Origin: Micromonospora aurantiaca ATCC 27029
GTDB lineage: Bacteria; Actinomycetota; Actinomycetes; Mycobacteriales; Micromonosporaceae
Direction of reading: 5' to 3'
NCBI RefSeq assembly: GCF_000145235.1
Contig: NC_014391.1
Span: 744,001 to 808,000 of the forward strand
DNA length: 64,000 nt
Part shown: positions 44,909 through 53,482 of the stretch, in pieces
Layout of the letters: each line of letters starts with the position of its first letter
How positions within the stretch are numbered: the stretch's first letter is position 1
The notes under the pieces: generated by a model
Databases searched by the model: none
The model's input: only the letters and a program-made list of their open reading frames with translations
What the model was told of the DNA's origin: nothing
Translations under genes and position numbers: made by a program

Positions 44909-46588
44909 TCATCGGGGCACCCCCGGTCCGGTGGCGGTCGGGTGCAGTTCGGTGACCCGGCCGTCCTCGACGCGCAGGATCCGGTCGGCGTCGGCGAGCA
45001 GCGCGGGCCGGTGCGCGACGAGCAGCGCGGTACGTCCGGCGACCAGCCGCCGGGTCGCGTCCAGCACGACCGCCTCGCTGGCGCTGTCCAGCCGCGCTGT
45101 CGGCTCGTCGAGCAGCACGATCGGCGCGTCCCGCAGGAACGCACGAGCCAGGGCGACACGCTGCCGCTGACCGCTGGACAGGCCGTGACCGCGCTCGCCG
45201 AGGCGGGTGTCCAGCCCGTCGGGCAGGGCGCCTACCACCTCGTCGAGCGCGGCGCCGGTGACGGCCGCGGCGAGCGCGGCGTCAGGGGTCTCCGGTGCGC
45301 CCAGGCGGATGTTGTCGGCGAGCGACCCGGCGAACAGGTGCGCCCGCTGCGGCACCCAGGCCAGTTCGCGCCGCCAGGCGTCGAGGTCGACCCCGGCCAG
45401 GTCCACCCCGTCGACCGTGACCCGGCCCGAGGTCGGTGCGACGAAGCCGAGCAGCAGGTTGAGCAGCGTGCTCTTGCCCGCGCCGCTGGGCCCGATGATC
45501 GCCACCCGGTCGCCGGGCCGGACGGTCAGCGTGACGTCGCGCAGCGCTGTGGTCCGGTCGTACGCGACTGTGACGCCCTCGAAGCGGATCTCACCACGGC
45601 CGCGCGGCGCCGGACGGCGCGGCTCGGCGGTGGCGGGCTCGGCGGTGGCGGAGAGCGTGAGCGCCTCGTCCAGCGCGGTGAGTCCTTCCATGCTGGCGTG
45701 GAACCGGCTGCCCGCGGCCCGCAGCGGCAGGTACGCCTCCGGGGTGAGCAGCAGCACCAGCAGCGCGGTGGAGAGCGTGAGGCCGCCGCCGAGCAGCCGG
45801 ATGCCGACCGGCACCGCGACCAGCGCGACGGAGAGCGTGGCGACCAGCTCCAGCACCAGCGCGGACAGGAACGCGATCCGCAGCGTCTTCATGGTGGCCT
45901 GGCGGTGGCCGTCGGCCATCCGGCGTACCACGTCGACCTGCCCCCGGGACCGGCCGAACGCGCGCAGCGTGGGCAGCCCGGCCACCATGTCGAGGAAGTG
46001 CCCACCGAGCAGCGACAGGCGCCGCCACTGCCGTTCGGTGGCGGCCTGCGCCTGCCAGCCGAGCAGCGCGCCGAAGATCGGGATGAGCGGGATGGTGAGC
46101 GCGATGATCAGCGCCGAGCTCCAGTCGGCGAACACGATCCGGGCCAGCACCGCCACCGGCACCGTGACGCTCAGCACGAGCTGCGGCAGGTAGCCGGTGA
46201 AGTAAGGGTCGAGCGCGTCCAGGCCGCGCCCGGCCAGTGTGGCGAGCTGCCCGGCCCGCTGCCCGGCGACCCAGGTGGGGCCGTGCCGGCCGACCGCGCC
46301 GAGCAGGTCGGCGCGCAGCGCCGCCTTCACCGTGGCGGCGGCCCGCGCCGCCACGGTGCCCTGCGCCCAGCTCACCAGCGCCCGCCCGGCGACAGCGGCC
46401 ACGAACCCGGCGAGCGCCGGCCGGTGCAGCCGCCCGTCGAACGCCGTCGCCAGCAGTGTCGCCAGCGCGGTGGCCTGGGCGATCACCAGCAGCGCGGTGA
46501 GCCCGCCCAGCACCGCGAGCACGGCGAGGTCGCGCCGGGCCGCGGGGACCCGACGCAGCAGACGCGGGTCGAACGGGCGGCGGTTCAC
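44909..46588 (-). CDS. cydD: thiol reductant ABC exporter subunit CydD
   Basis: 559 aa. ABC exporter domain with six membrane helices and ATPase (Walker A GPSGAGKST, signature LSSGQRQRVALARAF, Walker B PIVLLDEPTARLD). The start is GTG 46588, overlapping the cydB stop as GTGA. Open frame continues far upstream, but that is antisense-type reading inside cydB. Export of reductant keeps the periplasmic side of cytochrome bd assembling; both CydD and CydC are required in known systems. Confidence 0.94.
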   Translation of the reverse strand: MNRRPFDPRLLRRVPAARRDLAVLAVLGGLTALLVIAQATALATLLATAFDGRLHRPALAGFVAAVAGRALVSWAQGTVAARAAATVKAALRADLLGAVGRHGPTWVAGQRAGQLATLAGRGLDALDPYFTGYLPQLVLSVTVPVAVLARIVFADWSSALIIALTIPLIPIFGALLGWQAQAATERQWRRLSLLGGHFLDMVAGLPTLRAFGRSRGQVDVVRRMADGHRQATMKTLRIAFLSALVLELVATLSVALVAVPVGIRLLGGGLTLSTALLVLLLTPEAYLPLRAAGSRFHASMEGLTALDEALTLSATAEPATAEPRRPAPRGRGEIRFEGVTVAYDRTTALRDVTLTVRPGDRVAIIGPSGAGKSTLLNLLLGFVAPTSGRVTVDGVDLAGVDLDAWRRELAWVPQRAHLFAGSLADNIRLGAPETPDAALAAAVTGAALDEVVGALPDGLDTRLGERGHGLSSGQRQRVALARAFLRDAPIVLLDEPTARLDSASEAVVLDATRRLVAGRTALLVAHRPALLADADRILRVEDGRVTELHPTATGPGVPR

Positions 46589-47592
46589 CAGTACACCGGT
46601 GCCCTGCCGTCGATCCGTCCCCGGAAAACCCACCAGCACATCGCCTGAAAGCCTAGTAGGGCCGGCAGGAGCGGTAACGCGAGCCATCCCAACAGCGCCA
46701 GCGTCGGGCGGCCGGCGGCCGCCTCGGCCACCGTCAGCGACGCCGCCGGGTCGGCAGTGGAGACCAGGATCCGGGGCCAGAGCGCGGCCCCGATCAGCGG
46801 CGCCGGAAGCGCCAGCGCCGTCGCGGTCGCCGCGAAGGCCACCCCGGCCCGGCCCCGCCGCAGCGCCGCGCGGGCCGCCAGCAGCGCCGCCACGAGCGCC
46901 AACGGCAGGAGTACGGCGACAGCCGGGCGCGCCACAGCGGCGCGTACCCGATCGGAGAGCACACCCAGGACGGTGGCCGCGCCGACCGCGACGAGTGCGG
47001 CGGGCACCAGGCCGCTCGCCAGCCGGGCGAGCGCCGGGGCTTCGGCGGCGGGCAGCCGGAGCGTGAGGAACGTCGCACCGTGCACCGCCACCAGCGCGAG
47101 CAGCGCCAGCCCGGCGGCGGCGACGAACGGGGTGGCGAGATGACCGACACCGACCACGTGGCCGTCGGCGCTCAACGGCACGCCCTGGAGCAGCCCGGCG
47201 AGCACCGCGCCCCAGCCCAGCGCGGCGAGCAGGCAGCCGACCACCACCACCCGGTCCCAGCGGGCGCGGGCGGCGGCGGAGGCCGGGCGGCTGCGCAACT
47301 GCACCCCGGCGGTCACCAGCACCACCCCCGCCAGCGCGGCGAGCACGGCCGGGTAGAAGCCGGAGAGCAGTTCGCCCTCCAGCCGGGGGAACGCGCCGAA
47401 CAGGATGCCGACGGCGGCGACCAGCCAGACCTCGTTGCCGAGGAAGAACGGCCCGAGCGCGGTGAGCGTGGCCCGGTTGCCCGGCGCCGGGCCACGTCGG
47501 GCCAGCAGCAGGCCGACGCCGTAGTCGTAGCCGCCGAGCACGAGGTAGGTGGCGAAGAAGAGGCCGAGCAGGGCGTACCAGGCGAGTTCCAC
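46585..47592 (-). CDS. cydB: cytochrome bd ubiquinol/menaquinol oxidase subunit II
   Basis: 335 aa, the usual length, with about eight to nine membrane helices from WYALLGLFFATYLVLGGYDYGVG to LLGFQAMCWWVFRGRID. The GYDYGVGLL and LGPFFLGNEVWL motifs are typical of CydB. It forms the oxidase with CydA. The start is GTG 47592 with GAGGGAG five bases upstream; the start lies 11 bases after the cydA stop. Confidence 0.94.
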   Translation of the reverse strand: MELAWYALLGLFFATYLVLGGYDYGVGLLLARRGPAPGNRATLTALGPFFLGNEVWLVAAVGILFGAFPRLEGELLSGFYPAVLAALAGVVLVTAGVQLRSRPASAAARARWDRVVVVGCLLAALGWGAVLAGLLQGVPLSADGHVVGVGHLATPFVAAAGLALLALVAVHGATFLTLRLPAAEAPALARLASGLVPAALVAVGAATVLGVLSDRVRAAVARPAVAVLLPLALVAALLAARAALRRGRAGVAFAATATALALPAPLIGAALWPRILVSTADPAASLTVAEAAAGRPTLALLGWLALPLLPALLGFQAMCWWVFRGRIDGRAPVYW

Positions 47593-47603
47593 GTCGGGCT
47601 CCC

Positions 47604-48851
47604 TCAGACGAACACGGGCTGGTGGCGGGCGTCGGTGTCGGGCGCGGGCGGGCGGCCGAGCGCGGGGTCCTGCGCTCCACGGGCCGCGTGCCGGGCCAGC
47701 AGCGTCCAGTTGGTCACCGCGAGCGCGCCGAGCAGCAGACTGAACCCGATCAGCGAGGTGAGCATCAGCCCCGGTGAGACCGGCGAGACGGCCTGCGCGG
47801 TGGGCAGCAGCCCGTACGCGGCCCAGGGCTGGCGGCCGACCTCGCGGGCGATCCAGCCGAGCAGCATCGCCACGAAGGGCAGCGGCAGGCCGAGCAGGAT
47901 CAGCCAGAGCGGCGCCTTCAACCTGATGATCCAGTCGCGCCAGAGCAGCGGCAGCAGGAGCCAGAGCGCGCCGAGCGTGAAGCCGATCAGGATCATGAAG
48001 CCGAGGCCGACGTTCGACAGCACCGGCGGTTCCCAGTCGCCGGGGCCGAAGCGCGCGGTCCAGTCGGCGACGAGCGCGTCCCGCTCCGGCCCGCCGCCGA
48101 ACTTGGTCGGCTGGAGCTGCCCGACCGGCCCGAACTGGGCGAAGCCGAAACCCTGGAGCATGCTGACCGCCAGGGCCGCGGTGACCAGGCCGAGCCGCAG
48201 CGAGGTGCGGAACAGCGCGTAGTCGGGGGTACGCCGCAGCAGGTGCCAGGCGCTCACCGCGGCCATCAGCAGCCCGCCGGTGACCAGGCTCGCCGAGATC
48301 ACGTGACCGAACGCCATGCCGAACGTCGGGTTGGTGAGCAGCGCGCCGAAGTCGGTGAGGTGGGCGACGCCGTCGCGGACCTCGTACCCGACCGGGTTCT
48401 GCAGCCAGGCGTTCGCGACCATGATCCAGAAGGCCGAGGCGTACGCGGTGATCGCCACGCCCCAGAGCAGCGCCAGGTGCACGCCGCGCCGCAGCCGGTG
48501 CCACCCGAAGATCCACATGCCGAGGAACGTGGACTCCAGGAAGAACGCCACCAGCGTCTCGATGGCCAGCGGCGCGCCGAAGACGTTCCCGACGTAGCGC
48601 GACAGCCCGCTCCAGTTCAGGCCGAACTGGAACTCCATGACGATGCCGGTGGCGATGCCGAGCACGTAGTTGATCACGTAGAGCTGGCCCCAGAACCGGG
48701 TCAGCCGCTCGTACACCGGCTTGCCGGTCAGGTAGCCGGCCGTCTGCAACCCGACCAGGAGCGTGACCAGGCCGAGCGTGACCGCCACGAACAGGAAATG
48801 GATCGAGGTGGTGGTGGCGAACTGGAGGCGGGCGAGGAGCAGCGGGTCCAC
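47604..48851 (-). CDS. cydA: cytochrome bd oxidase subunit I
   Basis: 415 aa, at the short end of the family, with the short Q-loop type rather than the E. coli long loop. Haem ligands: an early His in TTTSIHFLFVAVTLG (about His18), a second His near the centre (GHVISASLVTGGLLMAAVSAWHLL) and Met in the later helix. CydA oxidises menaquinol and reduces oxygen at low oxygen levels. GTG 48851 is used (GGGAGGA five to eleven bases upstream). The 103-bp gap to the upstream M56 gene carries GTAGC palindromes at 48883-48895 and 48898-48910. Confidence 0.94.
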   Translation of the reverse strand: MDPLLLARLQFATTTSIHFLFVAVTLGLVTLLVGLQTAGYLTGKPVYERLTRFWGQLYVINYVLGIATGIVMEFQFGLNWSGLSRYVGNVFGAPLAIETLVAFFLESTFLGMWIFGWHRLRRGVHLALLWGVAITAYASAFWIMVANAWLQNPVGYEVRDGVAHLTDFGALLTNPTFGMAFGHVISASLVTGGLLMAAVSAWHLLRRTPDYALFRTSLRLGLVTAALAVSMLQGFGFAQFGPVGQLQPTKFGGGPERDALVADWTARFGPGDWEPPVLSNVGLGFMILIGFTLGALWLLLPLLWRDWIIRLKAPLWLILLGLPLPFVAMLLGWIAREVGRQPWAAYGLLPTAQAVSPVSPGLMLTSLIGFSLLLGALAVTNWTLLARHAARGAQDPALGRPPAPDTDARHQPVFV

Positions 48852-48882
48852 TGTCGTCCTCCCATGGGTTGGCTCTCTTGTC

Positions 48883-48910
48883 GTAGCCAACCTACACGTA
48901 GCCTCGCTAC
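48883..48910. promoter_or_regulatory. GTAGC/GCTAC palindromes upstream of cydA
   Basis: GTAGCCTCGCTAC (48898-48910) matches the GTAGC-N3-GCTAC palindrome over the padR promoter, and GTAGCCAACCTAC (48883-48895) is a second, imperfect site. Between them CTACACGTAG (48892-48901) is itself palindromic. They lie 32-59 bases before the cydA start and are candidates for PadR or BlaI binding. Confidence 0.6.
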
Positions 48911-48954
48911 CTATAGGGGCGCGCGAACCCGGAGAAGTCCCGTAGGGGGCGACG

Positions 48955-49860
48955 TCAGCTCAGGAACAGGGCGAACGGCAGGGAGACGAGCGTGCCCGCG
49001 ACAGCCAGCGCCATCGCGCCGAGCACCCGCGGCGGGCGGTCCGCGACGAGCAGCCGCTGCACGCGTACGTCGAGGTCGCGGTCGCCGAGTCCGAGCGTGC
49101 CGGCCGGCTGCACCCGGTGCTCGGCGGCGGCGAACCGGCGCAGCGCACCGGCCAGCGGCGCGTCCGCGTGCAGCTCCCGGGCCTTGTCGTCGGCACGCAT
49201 CTCGACCAGCAGCGCCACCCGCGCGTGCGCGTCCCGCACCCACCGGAACCAGGGCAGCGCCCGGCACAGCGCGGTGAACGGCAGCAGCACCAGATCGTGC
49301 CGCTCCTGCGCGTGCGCCCGCTCGTGGGTGAGCACCGCCGCCAGCTCGGCCGGGTCGAGCAGGTCGAGCGTGCCCGCGCTCACCACTACCCGGGGACGCA
49401 CCCCGGGCAGGCAGTACGCCGCCGCGCTCGGGTGGTCGAGCACCAGCGCGCCGGGCACCGTCGGGTCACGCCGGGCCACCAGGTGCAGCAGCTCCCGGTG
49501 CCGGCGCTGCGCGCGGACCGCGCCGTGCAGGCTGCGGACCGTCGTGGTGAGCAGCACCGCGCCGATGCCGATACCGACGCCGACCAGGCTGAGGTGCACC
49601 GCGCCCACACCGGCCGGCAGCGTGCCGTGGGCCAGGTCGTCGGCCAGCGCCAGCAGCGCGTGCCCGGTCGCCCGGTCGTACGCGTCGAGCCCCAGCGCCA
49701 TCGGCAGCCCCATGGCGGACAGGCCGAGCGCCAGCCCGACCGCCTGCCAGCAGATGATCGCCACCCGGGGTGCCCGCCAGGTCCAGCGCGCGGCGGCGAG
49801 GACCTGCGCGGTCAGCCAGCAGGCCAGGATGATCGCGGCGAAGTGCAGGGCGTACGCCAC
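48955..49860 (-). CDS. M56-family membrane metallopeptidase (BlaR1/MecR1-like)
   Basis: 301 aa. Four hydrophobic segments (LHFAAIILACWLTAQVLA, VAIICWQAVGLALGLSAMG, VHLSLVGVGIGIGAVLLTTT and a C-terminal VLGAMALAVAGTLVSLPFALFL). The zinc motif HERAH is His179-Glu180-His183, with the third ligand Glu near 218. Unlike BlaR1 it has no extracellular penicillin sensor domain. It directly follows blaI (10-base gap), the usual pairing in which the peptidase cleaves the repressor. It lies upstream of cydABDC on the same strand. The signal is unknown. Confidence 0.88.
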   Translation of the reverse strand: MAYALHFAAIILACWLTAQVLAAARWTWRAPRVAIICWQAVGLALGLSAMGLPMALGLDAYDRATGHALLALADDLAHGTLPAGVGAVHLSLVGVGIGIGAVLLTTTVRSLHGAVRAQRRHRELLHLVARRDPTVPGALVLDHPSAAAYCLPGVRPRVVVSAGTLDLLDPAELAAVLTHERAHAQERHDLVLLPFTALCRALPWFRWVRDAHARVALLVEMRADDKARELHADAPLAGALRRFAAAEHRVQPAGTLGLGDRDLDVRVQRLLVADRPPRVLGAMALAVAGTLVSLPFALFLS

Positions 49861-49870
49861 GGCAGCCGCC

Positions 49871-50341
49871 CTACCGGTCCGTCGCCTCGTCGAGCGCCGG
49901 CCGGCCGGGCCGGGGGTTCTCGACCCGGCCGGCCGGTCCGTCCTCGACAGTCGACCCGGCCTCGGCGCCGAGCGCGGCCCCGGCCTCGGCGCCGAGCGCG
50001 GCGCGGAGCACGTCCGCCTCCGTGCCGGTCACCGAGCGGGCGAAGCGCACGAGCGCGGCGTCCCGGCTGCCGCCGAGGTCGAGGGCTTCGAGCATGAGCT
50101 GGGCGATGTGCGCCTCGCGGGTGGCGGCCGGACGGTAACGCCAGGCGCGGCCCTCCCGCTCACGCTGCACCATGCCCTTGCCGGCGAGCCGGTCGAGCAC
50201 GGTCATCACAGTGGTGTAGGCGAGTTCCCGGCCGTCCAGGGCGTCGGCGACCTCGCGCACGGTCACCCCGTCCGACGAGGCGGGCGCCGCGTCCCACAGC
50301 ACGTCCATCACCGCACGCTCAAGGTCCCCCAGCCGAGTCAC
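49871..50341 (-). CDS. BlaI/MecI/CopY-family transcriptional repressor
   Basis: 156 aa. N-terminal winged helix (LGDLERAVMDVLWDAA... LAYTTVMTVLDRLAGKGMVQRER) and helical dimerisation part; the C-terminal tail repeats ALGAEAG twice and is Gly/Pro rich, hence longer than BlaI. CTACCCCCGGTAG (50351-50363), ten bases before the start, is a GTAG-type palindrome fit for autoregulation. In Mycobacterium tuberculosis the BlaI homologue controls respiratory genes as well as beta-lactam response; adjacency to cydABDC here fits that idea, as inference. Confidence 0.9.
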   Translation of the reverse strand: MTRLGDLERAVMDVLWDAAPASSDGVTVREVADALDGRELAYTTVMTVLDRLAGKGMVQREREGRAWRYRPAATREAHIAQLMLEALDLGGSRDAALVRFARSVTGTEADVLRAALGAEAGAALGAEAGSTVEDGPAGRVENPRPGRPALDEATDR

Positions 50342-50350
50342 CCGTCAATC

Positions 50351-50365
50351 CTACCCCCGGTAGTA
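50351..50365. promoter_or_regulatory. candidate BlaI operator upstream of blaI
   Basis: CTACC-CCC-GGTAG (50351-50363) is a palindrome extended by GTAGTA on one side, resembling the TACTA/TAGTA sites bound by BlaI proteins. It lies ten bases upstream of the blaI start codon on the minus strand. The left half only partly matches. Confidence 0.5.
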
Positions 50366-50404
50366 GATCCCTTCCGTCGCCCCCGGTCCCCGTTCCCCGC
50401 TCCC

Positions 50405-51220
50405 GAAGATCAACACCAGCTCGGGGAAGTGGTGCCGTCCTGCGTCGGTCCATGCAGTCACTTCGGCGTACTGGTGTCGATCTTGCTGACGGGGAGTCCG
50501 GGCCGCTTCCCGGCGAACCGGTGCCGACCATGCCGCGGTCGTGTGGGCGCCCGTCGGCAAGATCCACGCCAGTTCGGGGAAGTGGTGCCGTCCTGGGCCG
50601 GTTGATGCAGCCACTTCGGCGCACTGGTGTTGATCTTGGTCATTCCGTATGGGTGCTCCGGGTGGGATCAACGCGGCTCGGGGAGGTGGCGCCGTCCCGG
50701 GCTGGTCGATGTGGCCACTTCGCGGAGCTGGTGTTGATCTTGCTGGCTTCGGGCGGCATCGGGGCCTTGTCCAGGCCACTCCGGGGTCTGGTGTTGATCC
50801 TGCTGATCCGGGCGGGCACCGCGGGCAAGATCCACGCCAGTTCGGGAAGGTGGCGCTGTCCCGGGCGGGTTGATGCAGCCACCTCGCCGTGCTGGTGCTG
50901 ATCTTGAAGTCCGGGGTGGGGGTGCGTGGACAAGATCCACGCTGGTTCGGGGAGGTGGCGTTATCTGGGGCGGGTGGGATGCGGCCGCTTCGCGGAGCTG
51001 GCGTTGATCTTGCTGGCCGAGGGGGCAGGTTGGAGCAAGGTCGGCACCGGCTCGGGGAGGTGGTGTTGTCCGGGGGTGGCTGATGTGGCCACTTCGGGGG
51101 AATGACGTCGATCTTGGCGTGCGCACCGGGTGAGATCGACACCGGCTCAGGGAGGTGGGTGGAAGGGGAAGTGGCGGCAACCCGGCTGGGGGTGTGCCGC
51201 CACTTCGGGCCGGACTTGGG
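50405..51220. repeat. array of about seven ~80-bp imperfect palindromes in a gene-free region
   Basis: No gene is supported between 50342 and 51229. Units begin AAGATCCACGCCAG-like and end CTGGTGTTGATCTT-like, with an inner GAAGTGG / CCACTTC pair, so each can fold as a long hairpin. Approximate units: 50407-50485, 50559-50637, 50665-50742, 50826-50905, 50932-51012, 51034-51114 and a degenerate last one 51133-51220; a lone right half lies near 50777-50802. Spacers are 20-75 bp. Copies differ by 15-30%, so they are old or diverging. Reading frames through them give repeated Pro-rich peptides in several frames, which is a mark of a repeat rather than a gene. Confidence 0.8.
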
Positions 51221-51229
51221 CTGCGCCGG

Positions 51230-52054
51230 TCAGACGCCCTTCGGGTGCCAGACCGTCTTGGTCTCCAGCAGCGTGGTCATCCGGGTGATGCCGGGATCGG
51301 CGTACCAGTCGTGGTCGGCCGGGGCCGGCCGGAGCACCCGCTTGAGGTTCTCCGCGGCCTTGATCTCCAGGTCGGCCGCCAGCTCGGCGTCGGCGACGCC
51401 GGTCAGGTCGATCGCGTTGACGTCCATGTGCGCGGCGAGCGTCGGCACGGTCTCGGTCAGCCGGCCGGTGAGGATGTTGACCACCCCGCCGGGCAGGTCG
51501 GAGGTGGCAAGCACCTCGGCCAGCGTCACCGCCGCCAGCGGCGCCGCCGGGGAGGCGGCCACCACCACCGTGTTGCCGGTGACGATCGCCGGGGCGATCA
51601 CGCTCACCAGGCCGAGCAGCGCGGGCTCCTCGGGTGCCACCACCGCCACCACGCCGGTGGGCTCCGGCGCGGACAGGTTGAAGTACGGGCCGGCCACCGG
51701 ATTCGCCCCGCCGTACACCTGGGACAGCTTGTCGGACCAACCGGCGTACCAGACCCAGCGGTCGATCGCCGCGTCCACCTCGTCGGCGGGGACGCCCAGG
51801 GCGACGAACTGCTCGCGCCGGCCCTCCAGCATCTCGGCGACCCGGTAGAGGATCTGACCCCTGTTGTACGCGGTCGCCCCGGCCCAGCCCTTCACCGCGG
51901 CGCGGGCGGCGACTACCGCGTCCCGCGCGTCCTTCCGGGAGGCAAGAGACACGTTCGCGGATTGCACGAGATACGACCGTCCCGACTCGCTGCGCGGGAA
52001 CTTCCCGCCGATGAAGAGCTTGTACGTCTTGCGTACCGCGACCCGCTCAGACAT
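51230..52054 (-). CDS. truncated aldehyde dehydrogenase-like protein (no catalytic domain)
   Basis: 274 aa, against about 480 for the family. It aligns with the NAD-binding part of the neighbouring enzyme (LFIGGKFPRSESGRSY, WVWYAGWSDKL, ILTGRLTETVP) but stops before the ELGGK motif and catalytic Cys. The Lys in the VLKPAE motif is also lost (VVAASPAA), and PWN becomes PEE. So it should be inactive and may act as a partner subunit of the full enzyme, whose gene it overlaps by eight bases. Codon bias is normal, which argues against a decaying pseudogene. Actinomycetes carry comparable tandem pairs, to my knowledge. Confidence 0.82.
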   Translation of the reverse strand: MSERVAVRKTYKLFIGGKFPRSESGRSYLVQSANVSLASRKDARDAVVAARAAVKGWAGATAYNRGQILYRVAEMLEGRREQFVALGVPADEVDAAIDRWVWYAGWSDKLSQVYGGANPVAGPYFNLSAPEPTGVVAVVAPEEPALLGLVSVIAPAIVTGNTVVVAASPAAPLAAVTLAEVLATSDLPGGVVNILTGRLTETVPTLAAHMDVNAIDLTGVADAELAADLEIKAAENLKRVLRPAPADHDWYADPGITRMTTLLETKTVWHPKGV

Positions 52055-53477
52055 TGAGGTACCCCTCCAGCCCGTGCCGGCCGCCCTCGCGACCGTAGCC
52101 CGACTCCTTGTAGCCGCCGAACGGCGACGTCGGGTCGAACTTGTTGAACGTGTTGGCCCACACCACGCCCGCGCGCAGCCGGTCGGCCAGCCACAGGATC
52201 CGGGAACCCTTGTCGGTCCAGATCCCGGCCGACAGCCCGTACGGCGTGTTGTTGGCCTTCTCGACGGCCTCCGCCGGGGTGCGGAACGTCAGCACGGACA
52301 GCACCGGGCCGAAGATCTCCTCGCGGGCGATCCGATGGGCCTGGGTGACGCCGGTGAAGATGGTCGGCGCGAACCAGAAGCCGCGCTCCGGCAGCTCGCA
52401 CGGCGGCGACCAGCGCTCCGCGCCCTCGGCGGACCCGGCGTCGGACAGCTCCCGGATGCGGGCCAGCTGCTCGGCCGAGTTGATCGCGCCGATGTCGGTG
52501 TTCTTGTCCAGCGGGTCACCGACCCGGAGCTGGGCCATCCGGCGCTTGAGCGACTCCAGCACCCGGTCGGCCACCGACTCCTGGACCAGCAGCCGGGAAC
52601 CGGCGCAGCAGACGTGCCCCTGGTTGAAGAAGATGCCGTTGACGATGCCCTCGACGGCCTGGTCGATCGGGGCGTCGTCGAAGACGATGTTCGCGGCCTT
52701 GCCGCCCAGCTCCAGCGTGAGCTTCTTGCGGGTGCCCGCGACCGAGCGGGCGATGGCCCGGCCCACCTCGGTGGAGCCGGTGAATGCCACCTTGTCCACG
52801 CCCGGGTGCTCGACCAGCGCCCGGCCGGTGTCGCCGGCGCCGGTGACGATGTTCACCACGCCGGCGGGCAGGTCGGCCTGCTGGCAGATCTCGGCGAACA
52901 GCAGCGCGGTCAGCGGGGTGGTCTCGGCCGGCTTGAGCACCACGGTGTTGCCGGCGGCCAGCGCCGGGGCGATCTTCCACGCCAGCATGAGCAGCGGGAA
53001 GTTCCACGGGATGACCTGGGCCGCTACGCCGAGCGGCTTCGGGTCGGGGCCGAAGCCCGCGTGGGGGAGCTTGTCGGCCCAGCCCGCGTAGTAGAAGAAG
53101 TGCGCGGCGACCAGCGGCAGGTCGACGTCGCGGGACTCCTTGATCGGCTTGCCGTTGTCCAGCGACTCCAGCACCGCCAGCTCACGCGAGCGCTCCTGAA
53201 TGAGCCGAGCGATCCGGAACAGGTACTTGGCCCGGTCGCGGCCCGGCATCGGACCCCAGACCTTCTCGTACGCGCTCCGGGCGGCGCGGACCGCGCGGTC
53301 CACGTCGTCGGCGCCCGCCTCGGCGATCTCGGCCAGCACCTCCTCGGAGGCCGGGTTCACCGACTTGAAGCTGCCGCCGGAGGCCGGGTCGACGAACGCG
53401 CCGTCGACGAAGAGCCCGTACGAGGGCTTGATGTCCACCACCGAGCGGGACTCGGGGGCGGGTGCGTATTCGAACAT
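52047..53477 (-). CDS. aldehyde dehydrogenase
   Basis: 476 aa, full length. Motifs: IPWNFPLLM, VLKPAETTPLTALL, FTGSTEVGR, general base Glu in LELGGKAANIVF, catalytic Cys in FNQGHVCCAGSRLLV, and EEIFGPVLSV near the C-terminus. It oxidises an aldehyde to the acid with NAD. It is directly downstream of deoC (five bases), the same strand, so the natural substrate could be the acetaldehyde released by deoxyribose-phosphate cleavage. The overlapping truncated paralogue follows it. Confidence 0.93.
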   Translation of the reverse strand: MFEYAPAPESRSVVDIKPSYGLFVDGAFVDPASGGSFKSVNPASEEVLAEIAEAGADDVDRAVRAARSAYEKVWGPMPGRDRAKYLFRIARLIQERSRELAVLESLDNGKPIKESRDVDLPLVAAHFFYYAGWADKLPHAGFGPDPKPLGVAAQVIPWNFPLLMLAWKIAPALAAGNTVVLKPAETTPLTALLFAEICQQADLPAGVVNIVTGAGDTGRALVEHPGVDKVAFTGSTEVGRAIARSVAGTRKKLTLELGGKAANIVFDDAPIDQAVEGIVNGIFFNQGHVCCAGSRLLVQESVADRVLESLKRRMAQLRVGDPLDKNTDIGAINSAEQLARIRELSDAGSAEGAERWSPPCELPERGFWFAPTIFTGVTQAHRIAREEIFGPVLSVLTFRTPAEAVEKANNTPYGLSAGIWTDKGSRILWLADRLRAGVVWANTFNKFDPTSPFGGYKESGYGREGGRHGLEGYLNV

Positions 53478-53482
53478 CGCGT

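Noticed and set aside
44910..44912. ATG overlapping the cydD stop as the cydC start
   Set aside because: That frame meets TGA after 13 codons and is not the cydC frame.
50351..51142. Open frames inside the hairpin array giving repeated Pro-rich peptides
   Set aside because: The peptides only reflect the DNA repeat, appear in several frames and have no ribosome site or conserved codon bias.
50405..51220. CRISPR array
   Set aside because: Units are long, diverged palindromes with variable spacing, not identical short repeats with unique spacers, and no cas genes are nearby.
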